Position numbers and translations under genes: made by a program
Assembly: GCA_009602735.1 (NCBI GenBank)
Contig: WELA01004091.1
Span: forward strand, 64,100 to 120,058
From: Mesotaenium endlicherianum
Lineage: Eukaryota; Streptophyta; Zygnematophyceae; Zygnematales; Mesotaeniaceae
DNA: 55,959 nucleotides
Reading direction: 5' to 3'
Notes under the pieces: generated by a model
Database searches by the model: none
What the model saw: the letters and a program-made list of their open reading frames with translations, nothing else
Told to the model about the DNA's origin: nothing
In this document: piece by piece, positions 1 through 11,878 of the stretch
Position numbering within the stretch: the first letter of the stretch is position 1
How the letters are laid out: each line of letters opens with the position of its first letter

Positions 1-437
1 CTCCCCTTCCCCCTTTCGTCCCCCTCTCCCTCAACTCAATCACGCGGCCTCTCCACCCTTTCTTTCTCTGTAATGCCCTCCCATTTGGGACTGGTCCAAG
101 CTTCTTGAGAGTTATACTTGTGAATTTCTCAACTCGTGCAAATCAGGCAGGTGTTCCCATCCGGCCGGGCTGTTTGGCCCCCCTGCCACCTGCCATGCTC
201 AGGGACAAGCAAGAAGGAAGTCGAGGCATTTCGGCTTCCTACACCGCACCCTCTTGTTCCTCCCCCGTTTCTTACACTCTGCTGAAGCCAGGCAACTGGA
301 AGTAGAAAGTCGGAGAGAGACCCGGCAGAGACGCCCAGGAGTCCAGCCCATGGGGTAGTGACAGGTGTCGGCGGTGTGGTGTGGGGGCGGGCGGCTGTGT
401 GGGCGCGTGAGGGAAAGCGGGACGCAGGAAGGGGCAG

Positions 438-2271
438 GCGGTGCAGTTCAACTGGATCCTCGAGAAGGGCGGCTTTGTGCTCTCGGACGACGGCACGGTT
501 GCCGTCGACTTTGACAAGGTCGAGCGAGGAGCCCCCACCTCTCCCCTCTCCCCTGCCTGTCACACCTGGCAGTGTGCCCGAGCAGCTGTGGCCGCACCTG
601 TTACACGCACATGCCTGTACGTGTGCCCGTGCTTATGCCTGCGGCCTGTGGCCACGCCTGTGCCTGCTTCCTACGCCTGTGCTTGTGGCTGAGCGAAATA
701 AGTAGCCATATTATTTCCAGGAGGCCGGTGGCCAGTGCATTCCCCCTCTTCTCTGCTCTCCTGCACGCGTCAACTCCCTGGTTCTTGTGTGCGAGGTCTA
801 TCTCACGCCCTACTACAGCGTCATACTGACTCCTACTTAGCTCGCCCACCATTATAAAGAAACTGTGAGTGGCCCCTGGTCTCAGGCAAGCCTTCCCCGC
901 GGGAGACTGCCCTTTGAAGGACCACATGCGTGTAGGTGTCTCCACATCCGTGAGGCAGCCAAACAGGCGAGGCCAAACGAGGCTCCAGCCAGAGCACACG
1001 TGCCAGCCTAGGTGTTGGAGCTACAGGGGCGGTGGCACCAGGTGTACGAGCTGGGGCAGGAGGAGGAGTAGCAGTCCGTGTCAGGGGCGGGGCGGTCCTA
1101 ACATACAGGCAGAAGGACTGGTGGGCTTCTGGGGACGCGTGTGTGCGTGCGTGCACGCGCCATGTGGGCGGAAGCAGGTGCGGGGGGCCGTGGAGAGCCT
1201 GAGCCGCAAGATCCTGACGATCCAGGCCCAGGGCGACAGGGCGGCGGCGCAGGCGCTGCTGGACGAGTACGCCGTGATTGGCCCGCCTCTGCAGGCTGTC
1301 CTCGACCGCCTCACCAGCGTGCGGGTGAGGGGCTCGCCTGATTCCCACCCAGCTGGACAGTGGAGGAGAGGGGGGGGGGAAGAAGGAGGGGAAAAGGGAG
1401 GGGGAGGGGAGGGGGACGCGTGCTCCTCTCTCTTGCTCCCGCGTGTCGTCTCTCTCCGTGTGTTGGTCTCTCGCTGCCATATATTCTTCCTCTGGGAGTT
1501 AGTTTTTCGCTTGCTGCGGCGCTCTGCAGCGTTCCCAGGTCCGGCGTTAACGCTTTCGGCGTGTCAGCGGGCCGGGGTCGTCACCTCTCTCTGCCGCCTG
1601 CCAGCAACTTCAGCCTGCCGCAATGAACCTGAGTGAGAGCCTGGGGCGGAGGCTGAGGGGAAATTGTTCACACTTTTTCCGTGTGGTGGACCAATGTTTC
1701 GGCGCGGGAAGTTCGCTCCGCCACCGTGTGCTGCCACGTGGCTGGCGTCTTAGGCTGCCCTCCGACGCCCCTTCTGGCCTCCTGCTGGGCTCTTGCAGCA
1801 CCTCTACTTGAGACGTGTCCTGAAATTGTTCTTGCAACTAGGCCTGCGACTTGCTATCATCAGAGCAGCCCCGTACGAAACGCCAGCACCAAGTGCAAGC
1901 CACACTCTCGCGTTCTTTTCTGTTGCGAATCTTTTTCTCGCCGGGTTAGTGTGCGCGTGCAGAATCAGGTTTCTCGGGCACGCAGCCAGAAGCCAGCCCG
2001 GGCTAGGGGATGCAGGCACCTCTGCCCTAATGTTAGTCGACACGAGCATATGTTGCAGGAAAAGTGTGATACAGAAAGTGCCTTGTGCCAGCGCTGGGGT
2101 TGCGTGTGAGCGTGGAGGGACTTGCTAGGGCTGACCTATGACACAAGCATGTGCCGCAACGAGTACGTGCACAAGAGGGCATTCATTCTTCGCGGTGGGT
2201 GCTGGTGGTTGCAGGTGCCTGTCGATATCACCCCGTCATACACCGTGGAAAGCGACTTGGCATCTCTCTGA
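438..2271 (+). CDS. NUDT3-like Nudix/peptidase M49 (DPP III-like) protein, last three exons, 5' partial
   Basis: Exons are 438-518, 1178-1324 and 2215-2271 (stop TGA 2269-2271), joined by phase-0 introns of 659 and 890 bases. They encode about 94 residues matching from memory the C-terminus of plant Nudix hydrolase 3-type proteins, whose C-terminal half is a peptidase M49 (dipeptidyl peptidase III-like) domain. Blocks seen: FNWILEKGGFVL and VDFDK in the first exon, AVESLSRKILTIQAQGD followed by an ALLDEYA-type helix in the second, and VPVDITPSY in the last. These lie after the zinc-binding HExxxH region, which is outside the window with the Nudix half. The first intron has a GTCGAG donor, which is atypical, but the protein is continuous across it. 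Family call is strong; M49 activity of plant members is known less well than the fold. No earlier exon was recognised in 1-437. Confidence 0.85.
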
Positions 2272-4113
2272 GGCTTGTTGACGCCCCAGCCCATCCTTCA
2301 GATACACGAGGTGGCCTGGAATGTCAATCTTGACTCTCTTAAGTACTCTTCAACGAGACCACGTAGTAGTGCTATCTTCTGCCCATTTGTGGCCGTGTTC
2401 AGTGGGAACTCCCGTGATGGAAAAGGAGCAGATGATATGCATGACCATCCAGTCTCTCTCCACACGTAGAATGACAATGGACTTTCAGTGACAACACTTA
2501 CAACTTGCTGTATGCATCCTTCGCCTCCCTTGCTCAATCTACCAGGAAGCTTGAGCCGCATTTGGAAGTTACCTTCTGCAGGACTCGAAGCCTCCTATAC
2601 TTGGCATATGTGGGCTTGTGAGGGCTTGCATTTTGTCACATGCAAGGATTAGTTTCTTGCTCCATACGTCATATATCATTGTGTGTTAGGTCCATTGTTG
2701 GTATGGGCAATTAGAATTCTTGACTTTCCACGAGCACTGATCACTGATGGAGCCATTTGCGTAGGTAAAAGAGTGACTTGTACTGAGCTCTGACCTGTTA
2801 TTGACAATACGTGCTTAATTACCTTCCGCTACTCATTAGTTTTCCATGTCCCATATGCATGCCATTACTATAATATAGCATAGCACCCTTGGCAACTGGT
2901 TGGCCCGCAACATCCTCACATGGTGTTATGAAATGCATATAAGCCATACGAGAGGCTTTGATGTGGTCCTCCGTCTCTTACTGTGGGCCTTAATGTCGTT
3001 AATCTTGACACTTCATTGTTTGAGTGGTCTACATGCTACATATAGGTACCCAAAAAAATGAGAGCAACATAATTCTTGATGGCGTAAAGAATGCCTTGCA
3101 TATTGTCAAGTTTTTCAATAACAATATCAAAAATATGTTTTGACAGAAGTCTCTACCCAGGGATCCTTGCTTTAATTTCTGGCATTGCTTAGTCGTTGTG
3201 TTTGCCCGTATATTATACTTTTCTCCCTTGCTCAATTTGCTGGGAGGCTAAAATTTTGGTCAAGTTCGTCTTGTATGCATCCCCTCCTCCCATATCTTTC
3301 TACATAGACTTGCCTTTTGCTGCAAGAGTCCATTTCGTATGTGTTGGACTTAATTGATGCATGATCGTGTTTTAGGCCAACAAAAACGACAAAATGAAAG
3401 ATAGATGCACTTGCAACTAATTGTAAGCACTGGTTAGTACTTGAGTAGACCAAAGATGCTGGTTGTTGCCTTTAAGTATTAAAGACGATGAGTTCAGTTT
3501 CACGTGCAAAAAGATTGTGCAGCAACATCCTTAAATGATGCAATAGACCTAGTATAGCTTTCACGAGAACTTTTGCAAACAATTCTTCAACTCTCACTAG
3601 TAGGCCTTGGATTCCAAGATTTATCAACCAAGTTCTTAACAGCAGATATGCTTCTAATGATAAGTTTTTAGCAACCCCCATCCAATCATCGAAAGGTTTC
3701 AAAAATTTAGACAGTCAAGAGGCGAAAGTCCAACTTGTGGAGGTCCACTCATATTAAATTGCATAATTTAGTCAATCTATATATCACAAAGAGATTTTGC
3801 ATAGGAATTTTTTGTTAAAAGAGAGCTCTTATAGTAAAGGGAGTTTGAAATTAATCCATGACTCATCCTATGACAAAAGCCTAAACAAGACATGGAACAA
3901 GCGGAGAGAGACGGACGACGCGTTCACACTCGAGAGTTGTGGACAATGCTTCAAGGTGACCACCGACAACGGAATTTTGAGATTTGTTGCCTGGATGTCA
4001 CTGATCGCAATGAGTCTACAAATTATAGGGAAAGGTAGCACTCTTTGAAGCTTGTCACCTGAAGTATATTTGAAAATGTCCACATCTTCAAAACCATTCA
4101 AGAGAATAGGGCC
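2272..4113. other. Intergenic, no gene recognised
   Basis: The first few hundred bases are presumably the 3' UTR and terminator of the preceding gene. Beyond that the DNA is AT-richer and has only short ORFs without family signatures. A weak dispersed similarity links about 2500-2560 and 3220-3290 (shared TGTATGCATCC and GCTCAAT motifs), perhaps decayed repeats. Nothing else supportable. Confidence 0.5.
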
Positions 4114-4121
4114 CCTATTTG

Positions 4122-4480
4122 CCTAGTTATGGAATACGTATTTGGAGAATACGTAAAACGAATACGTATTGCAATAATACGTGCAAAAAATGGAAATACG
4201 TGTGTAATACGTTTTTCCAAGATTCTCGAAAAAAATTGGCAGAGCTTATAGCTTTCAAATGGCTTAAAAACTTCAAGCGCGATTGGTCGCAAATGGTGGA
4301 GGACCTAATTTTCTATGATATGAAGGTGTTGAAAGTAAAAAAAAATTGTTACATCTTCAAACCGCCAAAGGTTCATTTTTACCTCGTCGGGACGCGTATT
4401 TTGAGTATTTTGAAAATACGTCAAATTACGTGGTGTTGTACGTCGCTCATGGACCAATACGCGAGTATCCCATAAGTAAG
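4122..4480. mobile_element. hAT-like MITE with 8-bp target duplication
   Basis: The 359-bp unit is flanked by direct repeats CCTATTTG at 4114-4121 and 4481-4488. Its ends are imperfect inverted repeats: CCTAGTTATGGAATACG at the left, and the reverse complement of the right end reads CTTACTTATGGGATACTC. The interior has many copies of the motif AATACGT. An 8-bp duplication is typical of hAT elements. No transposase is encoded, so it would be non-autonomous. Confidence 0.65.
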
Positions 4481-4488
4481 CCTATTTG

Positions 4489-6480
4489 AGGTTGCCGGCA
4501 AGGCCCACCTCACGTACAGTTTGTGAGGGCAAAATTGGTGCGGGCCTCAAGCATGCGCGTTAGATTTATGGTTGGATAAAAGTCTAACACGTTGGGTCGT
4601 TCCACGCGTTTTAGATGCTTTGAAATTATGCATGGAATGTAATGAAGATGGTTTGACTTAGCCCCCACCTTATACATTCTGTGTGCGCCTATGTTTTCTC
4701 GCCTTTTTGTCGGACAATGAATCATCTGATATCGATGCCTTGTTGTGAGGTGCAGTGACAACTCACAAACCATAGCCGCTGGCGGGTTAATGCGAGGAAC
4801 TTGGCATGGCGAGTAGAAAAGAGAAGAAAGGCAATAGCGAGGATGGGTCGGCTTATGCGAGGCAAGTGATCATTTGTTGCTCTTTTGTATTCATAGTTCT
4901 GACGCAGGGTGATTGTTTGCCAGCCATGGCGAGCGAGATGTTCTCTATTCTCATCAACATTTAACATCAACTTGTTTGGATGTTTCAAATTGTCATCATC
5001 ATTTGGGGCACTTTGTGAGGGTAAGATCACGGCCCCCTCACAAAATTCCAATTCAAATTAGAATGTGCGATAGTTTGTTGGCTGTAGTAAGGCGCCGATA
5101 ACGTAAGTCTTGTGAGGGGGAAAAATGAGTAGGGGTCGCCGCTCATGTGAGCTCTCTTGAATGTATGTGTTGTATGTGTACGCGTCTACCCTGAATTAAC
5201 GCGAAAGCATTCAATTTTGACTACGCCTGTTTCTCTCGGCCTGCCTTTCGGCCACCGCCTTAAGACTTGCCTTCTCCACAAAGTAGGTCCTTTTCTCGCG
5301 ATTCTTCTTCTTTGAGACATTGAGCGACCTTAGTACTGGGGATTTTAATCGCGTGGTCAGCTCTATTGTACTTCACTTGGAGGCGCATGAGGAAATCAAG
5401 GGAACAAAGGTAGTTTTCATTTAAGCAACTGTAAACATACAATTCCAACTTTCAAGTGCTGGGCTCAGCATTGGATCATCCTAGTAGTACAAGGGTTGGA
5501 CCCTGTTGAGGGGCGGCTAGACTCGCTCTTTACGGCTCTCTCTGGGGCCATCTCTCTCTTGCTAAGCACGGATGTAGCTGATAGCACGCTATTGGTTAGG
5601 TGCTTACGATTGGATATGAAATACTTGGTGCGTTTGAAGGAGTACTGTACGCCACTGGAAAGCATGTAGTAAGTTTCGACACTACGCTCCCTATTAATGG
5701 GGTTAGCCTATGTGCAACTTGGCCTTACCCCCTATTCCACCCGCTAACCATTCGTCACGTCAACCGGTAGACTCTGTAGTGGGCTGACTAGTCCATGTTG
5801 ACCCCCGACTTGCGGTGGCGAGCTGCGTGTGAGTGTCGGTTGTCAACATTGAGTTTAGGAGAACCTCATGGCAGCTCAAAAGCGGCCTCATGAGTGGACT
5901 GGGACTAGCACAACTCAAGTTCAGAGACTCCTAGTTGTATGACCCTCACCTACCATCACAAACCCCCCAATTATGCAAGTCCTTATTTGAGCGACTCGAC
6001 AGGAAGCCATCCACAAAAAGGAACAACCTCACAAGGTCCATACTCATTGTCGAGTGTTTACAATGCACACGCATATACTTACCTGAATAAAGTGGTAGAA
6101 TCCCCTTACTATGTTCGCGTTGCAAAAAGTACAAAAAGAGTACACCCTTATTTGCATCCCTTTCCTAAATCAATAGTCCTTGTCAATAGAGTGATCGGCG
6201 AAGGGGGGTTATTCGAGGGGTTAAATACATTCCATGATTTCAAGTCTGCTCGAGAGTTGGTTTGAGGTTTGCAATCACAAAGATAAATCATTCTTGTTTA
6301 CCAACTACAATCAAGTACGTTGCACTTGGAGACCACAGTAAATAAATGTTTTTAGCGCTCAATATGCAAATGTACTTCCAGATATAGCCTCGTACTCTTC
6401 AATCAGTCAAGTCGTTGTCAATTTGGCCATTGAAAATTGGGCCTTAGTGTCTCTAGTGTCGATGCCGGTTATAGAGACTT
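4489..6480. other. Intergenic, no gene recognised
   Basis: Only short ORFs without recognisable domains. A GTGAGGG/CCCTCAC motif recurs near 4525, 5018, 5035 and 5114, which may mark decayed repeat DNA. No RNA gene or regulatory element could be supported. Confidence 0.4.
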
Positions 6481-6502
6481 GGTCAACACGATCAAGCGAG
6501 TG

Positions 6503-7524
6503 TAACGATCCGAGCTATTTTAGGCGTATTTGGGACGTTTTCCCAATTACCTAAAGTACGTTATACTATTTATCATATTCTTTGATAATTGATTGCATCA
6601 TATTCAATTATTCGCCACACGCGTGTGTCGATTAATTCCTGGTCGATTGGCAAAACGACCGAGATGCTATTGCAAAAAGCGTCGTAACGTAACTCGACTA
6701 CTTTGCAAAAGTACGACATAATTATTCATAAAGTTAATTTGATTAATTATGAGATGATAACTTGATAAAGTCCTGATTGATTAAGTTGATTTGATTGTCA
6801 TTATTTCGGATTATGCACAGTCACAGATTTCGCATTTACGACCAGTCGTTAATACGACGAAACAGTCGTAAAGGTCAAACAACACATAATATGCAAAGCG
6901 ACTTTGCATCCGAGCGGATTCCAACCCGCGAACTGTCGTTTGAAACGTTCACACCTAACCGATTGGCGAAGTAGTTTTCATAACTATCGGTTCATGACGA
7001 AAGCACGTGTACGCGACTCCGCGAACAGTCGCGACTTTTCAAAAAGTCGCGTGAACGCGAATACGCCCGTTTGGCGTGAAACGATTTTTCGGAAATCGTC
7101 GAAAAGTCTCCAAACGGCCAAACGGCGCGTTTCAAGCATTCGGCCGAATGGGTCGTACCCCTTCGTCCATTTACATTGAACATGAACCAGTGCCCTAGGT
7201 GGTGACTCGAAGCACTGCAGTGCCTCATGTCGTGCAAGTATAAATACTTGCAAGAGTCATTGTGAGTGCAACTCTCACAACCACACATTCTACGTTAGTT
7301 TTCATTTCCGCTATTTCAAGTATTCGTCAATTTGCACAAGTATACAGATTTTCTTTCCACTTCAACTAAATATTCCTTGAATACCGAGAAAAGATCCTCT
7401 CAAAAAGCAGAAACGTAACAGCAAGAGTATTGCCTGCTAGTTGGTTGTAGTCTACAAAGAGTCCAGGCTAATACCATTCACGAGCGCGCAGCTAGAGCCC
7501 TAACTAGGAGTGTGTGTGTTGTAG
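6503..7524 (+). repeat. Possible solo or fragmentary LTR with a TATA-type promoter
   Basis: The stretch starts with TGTAACGATCC, a start common among Ty3/gypsy LTRs. About 730 bases in, it contains GTATAAATAC (around 7230), followed by a leader-like region. No matching copy, polypurine tract or target duplication was found, so the end coordinate is a guess and the element type is inferred only from the start motif and TATA placement. Confidence 0.3.
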
Positions 7525-7724
7525 ACCCCCAATTCCTCTTGTTTCAATTTCCCTTGCCGACACCTAGCTATTTTCCGTCCTTGCAATAGATAAGTGTGGA
7601 CCTTCATATTATTTCGGAGCTCGCTCCATATTACTTGATACATATCCGCCTTTTACATTTTTATTTGTTATTGTATTTTTTTATATTTTTCTTTCTTTGG
7701 AGTGGCTTGGAGTGCTGCATCAAC

Positions 7725-7930
7725 CATCCTTAGCAAGCCTTAGCCCCATGGGGTGCTAATTGTTGCAACGATCTCCAAAATATTGATTTTTTTCGCCAAT
7801 CTTGCAAGTTTGTACGCCGAAAACCTTGTCTCATTGATTTTTTGCGCAATGTTATATTCCAACGAAGGGTAGTGCGGACGATTGTTTTTTTGCGCAAGGG
7901 CACTTCACGAAGGCGCCAAAAATAGCATAT
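7725..7930. repeat. Repeat arm, inverted copy of the flank at 36773-36860
   Basis: The bases from CCATGGGGTGCTAA through the CAACGATC, AAAATATTGATTTTTT and GCAAGTTTG motifs match the reverse complement of 36773-36860. A second sub-motif here (around 7835-7860) is the reverse complement of a roughly 50-base insert in the LTR copy at 8757-10324. This ties a dispersed repeat to both ends of the retrotransposon complex. Confidence 0.55.
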
Positions 7931-8010
7931 TCATTATATTTTGTGCAATATGTGTGGCCGGCCATGTGGCAAGGAGCCTTATTAAATTGATTTTCTTCGT
8001 AGTGTAGTTA

Positions 8011-8403
8011 GATCTTTTGATTAAAGTCAGCAAAATTTGTCAATATTGAATTTATTCGCACAAACTCAAGGATTATTGAGAAAATTTCCAACCGAAATTA
8101 CTTTCATTGTTTTTTCCACGAAGCCCCTTCAAATGAAAAGAGTTAGCACTCCATGCTCAGCCCAGCCTCACTCCGACGCTCAGCCTGACTCAGCCCACCT
8201 CAGCCTGCCTCATAGCCAGCCTCAGCTTGGCCTTAGTGCGCCTCAGCTGCCGCAGCCATGGGTTGCTAATTCTTTTCATATGAAGGGGCTTCTTTGCGAA
8301 AAAAATCAAAGTATATTTGGTCGGCGATTTTTTCCAATAATTGTTGCTCTTGTGCAGATAAAATCAATCCTGGACGAATTCTGGTGACTTGAATCAAAAG
8401 GTC
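8011..8403. mobile_element. Foldback MITE with about 150-bp terminal inverted repeats
   Basis: The left arm (8011-8155) begins GATCTTTTGATTAAAGTCAG. The right arm (8257-8403) ends with its imperfect reverse complement. Both arms also share AAGCCCCTTC, ATGAAAAG and TTAGCA motifs in mirror order. The roughly 100-bp loop is a degenerate run of CTCAGCC units. No coding capacity. Such a transcript would form a long hairpin. Confidence 0.65.
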
Positions 8404-8412
8404 TGATGACCA

Positions 8413-8756
8413 TTGTCGTGCCTAACAGCGTCGGACCCTGGCACGTGCGTAGCTTCTCAGCACCTGTGCCTTTAACCCGGTCGACGTGTCGGTGGTCCCT
8501 TTCACGTGCGGGAATTTCCTGGTCGTTAGTCGGTGCGTTGCTGTACGTGGGAAATTGACCGAGTTGATGGTCCCCTGCATGTGTGTCGGTGGCGGACTGG
8601 CTGGGGGCTGACCCATTCCTGGTCTTCCTGCACTTGCATTATGCGGTGAAGCATCCCACACTCAGTGCTTTCCATGCTCAAGCAGTTCCTTATTCCATCC
8701 TACCAACACTTAGTAGAAATCTTCAAAAAGTTATCTCATTCTCAGCTTCCCTGACA
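8413..8756 (-). repeat. DNMT-retrotransposon LTR, first 344 bp only (copy 3)
   Basis: On the minus strand it begins TGTCAGGGAAGCTGAG, directly abutting the end of the next LTR copy, and stays homologous to the other copies up to GTTAGGCACGACA. Homology then stops and foldback-MITE flank begins. The 5' LTR remnant at the other end of the complex starts at this same LTR position. Confidence 0.7.
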
Positions 8757-10324
8757 TAGGACAGAAGCGTCTTACTTCCACATAGGCTTTTACCCAAGTT
8801 GAGGGTTTACATAATGAACAAGTTTTGTGGTTTGCAAAAATCACGTCTAAGCAGCATAACAGGCAATGCAAGATTCAGAGACGTCCTTCAAGGCTTTCGC
8901 TTAACTCCCACAAGTCACAGCTTACAAAACTATGAAACTGCACATCTATGCTGGCCTGGTCTGAGCTCTTCACTCAACACCGCGCCTTAACAGCTCTTCA
9001 CTGCTCGGCTGGGCTCACTCGGTTCTTCACTGAGAGCTTTACTTGTTAAGACTACTCTTGCTATCAGCAATTCGACAATTGAGACTTCTGAGAACTTGGA
9101 AACTAACACAGCACTCACCATTTTAAGTAACCCTGGCACGCTTGTGGCGTTTGACCCAAACTTGTGCTAATCTCCTAACAGATTCTATTATGCAACTCTC
9201 TACTTTCTACCAGCGAGCTCCTCTCTTGGGAACTCCTGAGGTCTAACCTTTCTATGATACACTAAGGAAGAAATCTTCCAGCGTCGGCAGAAGCGTGGCG
9301 TCTCGGCTCTTCTATGGCCTTGAGAACTCCTTCTTCTTCGTGCTCGTTCTGCTTCTTTAGCTTCCTTCGACAACAATGCGGGCCAAAATGAGGCAGCTTC
9401 AGGCAGGGCTCGTGCCTATCGCAGGCACCACACATTATCCTCTCTCGAGAATGCCAGTGCTTAGCCACCGCGCTTAGCTTCCATGCCGTCCTTACCTGGC
9501 AGTTCTCTCACAGCTTAGAAGTTGTCATTCAGCATGCATGCATGCCTTGGGATTGTCGCGCGTGACTGCTTAGCCTTTCAGCTGACAATCATACCTATGT
9601 GGCTGGCTGGTAGCGTTTAGGATCAACACTCAAGCCGTGACTAGTCACCTGAGGGTCTTGGCCGAGGTGGCACACAACGCCTCTGCAACATCCCTGCTGT
9701 ACTTGGCTTAGATAGCCAATTGATCAGTACCTTTCCGAGCACTTGCTGATTTCATACCCCTAGCCTTTCGGCTGACTACTCCGTCCAAATCCCCATCCAT
9801 CCCTGGTTGTGGGTTTGACGTGTCGTGACCACTTTGACAGTGCTAACGGCTTTGACATGACCGCTGACTGAGATAACTCGGTCCTTTGGTCGGTGAGTCA
9901 ACACTGACTTCCCGTACCTGGTCATGCCTTGGCTTGCGCTGTGCGTGCGGCACCGTCAAGAGGATAGAAGTCGCGACAGCAGTTCCCTGCGTTGCAATTC
10001 ACATTGCGCAAAAAATCAATAGGACAAGGATTGTCGTGCCTAACAGCGTCGGACCCCTGGCGCGTGCGTGGCTTCTCAGCTCGTGTGCCTTCGACTTGGT
10101 TGACGTATCAGTGCGTCGCTGCACGCGGGGATCGACCAGGTTGATCGTCCCTTGCACGTGTGTCGGTGACAGACTGGTTGGGATTTGACCCATTCTTGGT
10201 CTTCCTGCACTTGCGTCATGCGGCGAGGCATCCCACACTCAGTGCTTTCCATGTTCAACCAGTTCCTCATTCAACACTTCGGAGAAATTTTTGAAAAGAT
10301 AGCTTATCTTCAGTTCCCCTTACA
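8757..10324 (-). repeat. DNMT-retrotransposon LTR, full length (copy 2)
   Basis: A 1568-bp copy colinear with 10325-11832, starting TGTAAGGGGAACTG (minus) and ending CTTCTGTCCTA. It carries about 50 extra bases near 9977-10028, related to the repeat arm at 7725-7930, at the LTR position where copy 3 breaks off. No internal sequence separates it from copies 1 and 3. Confidence 0.75.
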
Positions 10325-11832
10325 AGGAAAGAAGCGTCTTACTTCCGCACACGCTTTCGCCCAAGTTGAGAGTTTTCAGAATGAACAAGTTTGTAGTTTG
10401 CAGAAATCACGTCTAAGCAGCTTAACAGGCAATGTCAAGTTCAGAGAAAATCGCCCTTCAAGGCTTTCGCTTAACTTCCACGAGTCACAGCTTACAAAAC
10501 TCTGAACTGCACATCTATGCTGGCCTGGTCTGAGCTCTTCGCTCAACACCGCGCCTTAACAGCTCTTCACTGCTCGGCTGGGCTCACTCAGTTCTTCACT
10601 GAGAGCTTTACTTGTTAATACTACTCTTGCTATCTGCAATTCGACAACGGAGACTTCTCAGAACTTGGAGACTACCACAGCACGCACCATTTTAAGTGAC
10701 CCTCGCACGCTCGCAGCGTTTGACCTCAATCTGTGCTAATCTCCTAACAGATTCTATTATGCAGCTCTCTACTTTCCACCAGCAAGATCCTCTCTTGGGA
10801 ACTCCTGAGGCCTAACCTTTCTATGATACACTTAAGAAGAATATTCCAGCGTCGGTAGAAGCGTGGCACCTCGGCCCTTCTATGGCCTTGGGATCTCCTT
10901 CTTCTTTGCACTCCTTCTGCTTCTTCAGCTTCCTTTGACAACAATGCGAGCAAGGATTAGGCAGCTTCAGGCAAGACTCGTGCCTTTCACAAGCACCACA
11001 CACTGTCCTCTTTCAAGAATACCAGTGCTTAGTCACAGCCCTTAGCTTGCATGCCGTCCTTACCCAGCAGCTCTTGCACAGCTTAGAAGTTGTCATTCAG
11101 CATGCATGCATGCATTGAGATTGTTGCGCGTGACCACTTAGCCTTCCAGCTGACAATCACGCCTATGTGGCTGGCTGACGGCGTTTAGAATGAACGCTCA
11201 GGCCGTGACCAATCACCTGAGGGCCTAGCCGAGGCGGCACACAATGCCCTTTGCAACATCCCCGCTGTACTTGGCTTGGATAGCCGATTGATCAGTACCT
11301 TTCTTGGCACTCGCTAGGCTGGCTCATTGCTGGTTCCATGCCCCTAGCCATTTGGCTGACCACTCGGTCCACATTCCCATCCCGTCCTGGGTGTGGGTGT
11401 GACGTGTCGTGACCACGACTTCAACATGACCGCTGACTCGGTCCTCTGGTCGGTGAGTCAATGCTGACTTCCCGTACCTGGGCGGCTGTGACTTGCGCTG
11501 CGCGTGCGGCACCGTCAAGTGGATAGCAGTTGTGACAGCTGTCGTGCCTAACAGCGTCGGACCCCTGGCGCGTGCGTGGCTTCTCAGCACGTGTGCCTTC
11601 GACTTGGTTGACGTGTCGGTGCGTCGCTGCACGTGGGGATCGACCGGGTTGATCGTCCCTTGCACGTGTGTCGGTGATAGACTGGTTGGGGTTTGACCCA
11701 TTCCTGGTCTTCCTGCACTTGCATCATGCGGCGAGGCATCCTACACTCAGTGCTTCCCATGTTCAACCAGTTCCTCATTCAACATGTAGCAGAAATTTTC
11801 AAAAAAATAGCTTATCTTCAGTTTCCCTTACA
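10325..11832 (-). repeat. DNMT-retrotransposon 3' LTR (copy 1)
   Basis: On the minus strand it starts TGTAAGGGAAACTG directly after the polypurine tract and ends CTTCTTTCCT. The same sequence recurs at 8757-10324 and 35538-36772, with shared blocks such as the TGCATGCATGCA stretch near 11100 and GAACTCCTGAGG near 10800. The LTR is about 1.5 kb, long for a Ty3/gypsy element but within range. Confidence 0.8.
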
Positions 11833-11843
11833 CCCCTCCCTTT
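11833..11843 (-). other. Polypurine tract of the DNMT retrotransposon
   Basis: On the minus strand AAAGGGAGGGG lies immediately upstream of the LTR start. This is the usual position for plus-strand priming in LTR retrotransposons and fixes the 3' LTR boundary. Confidence 0.75.
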
Positions 11844-11878
11844 CAGCTGAGGCGTTCCTGCCGTTCTGTTGAAAGCTT

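Noticed and set aside
8422..11778. Repeated 60-125 codon ORFs between 8.4 and 11.8 kb, and again at 35.9-36.9 kb
   Set aside because: All fall in copies of the 1.5-kb LTR of the DNMT element and repeat only because the LTR repeats.
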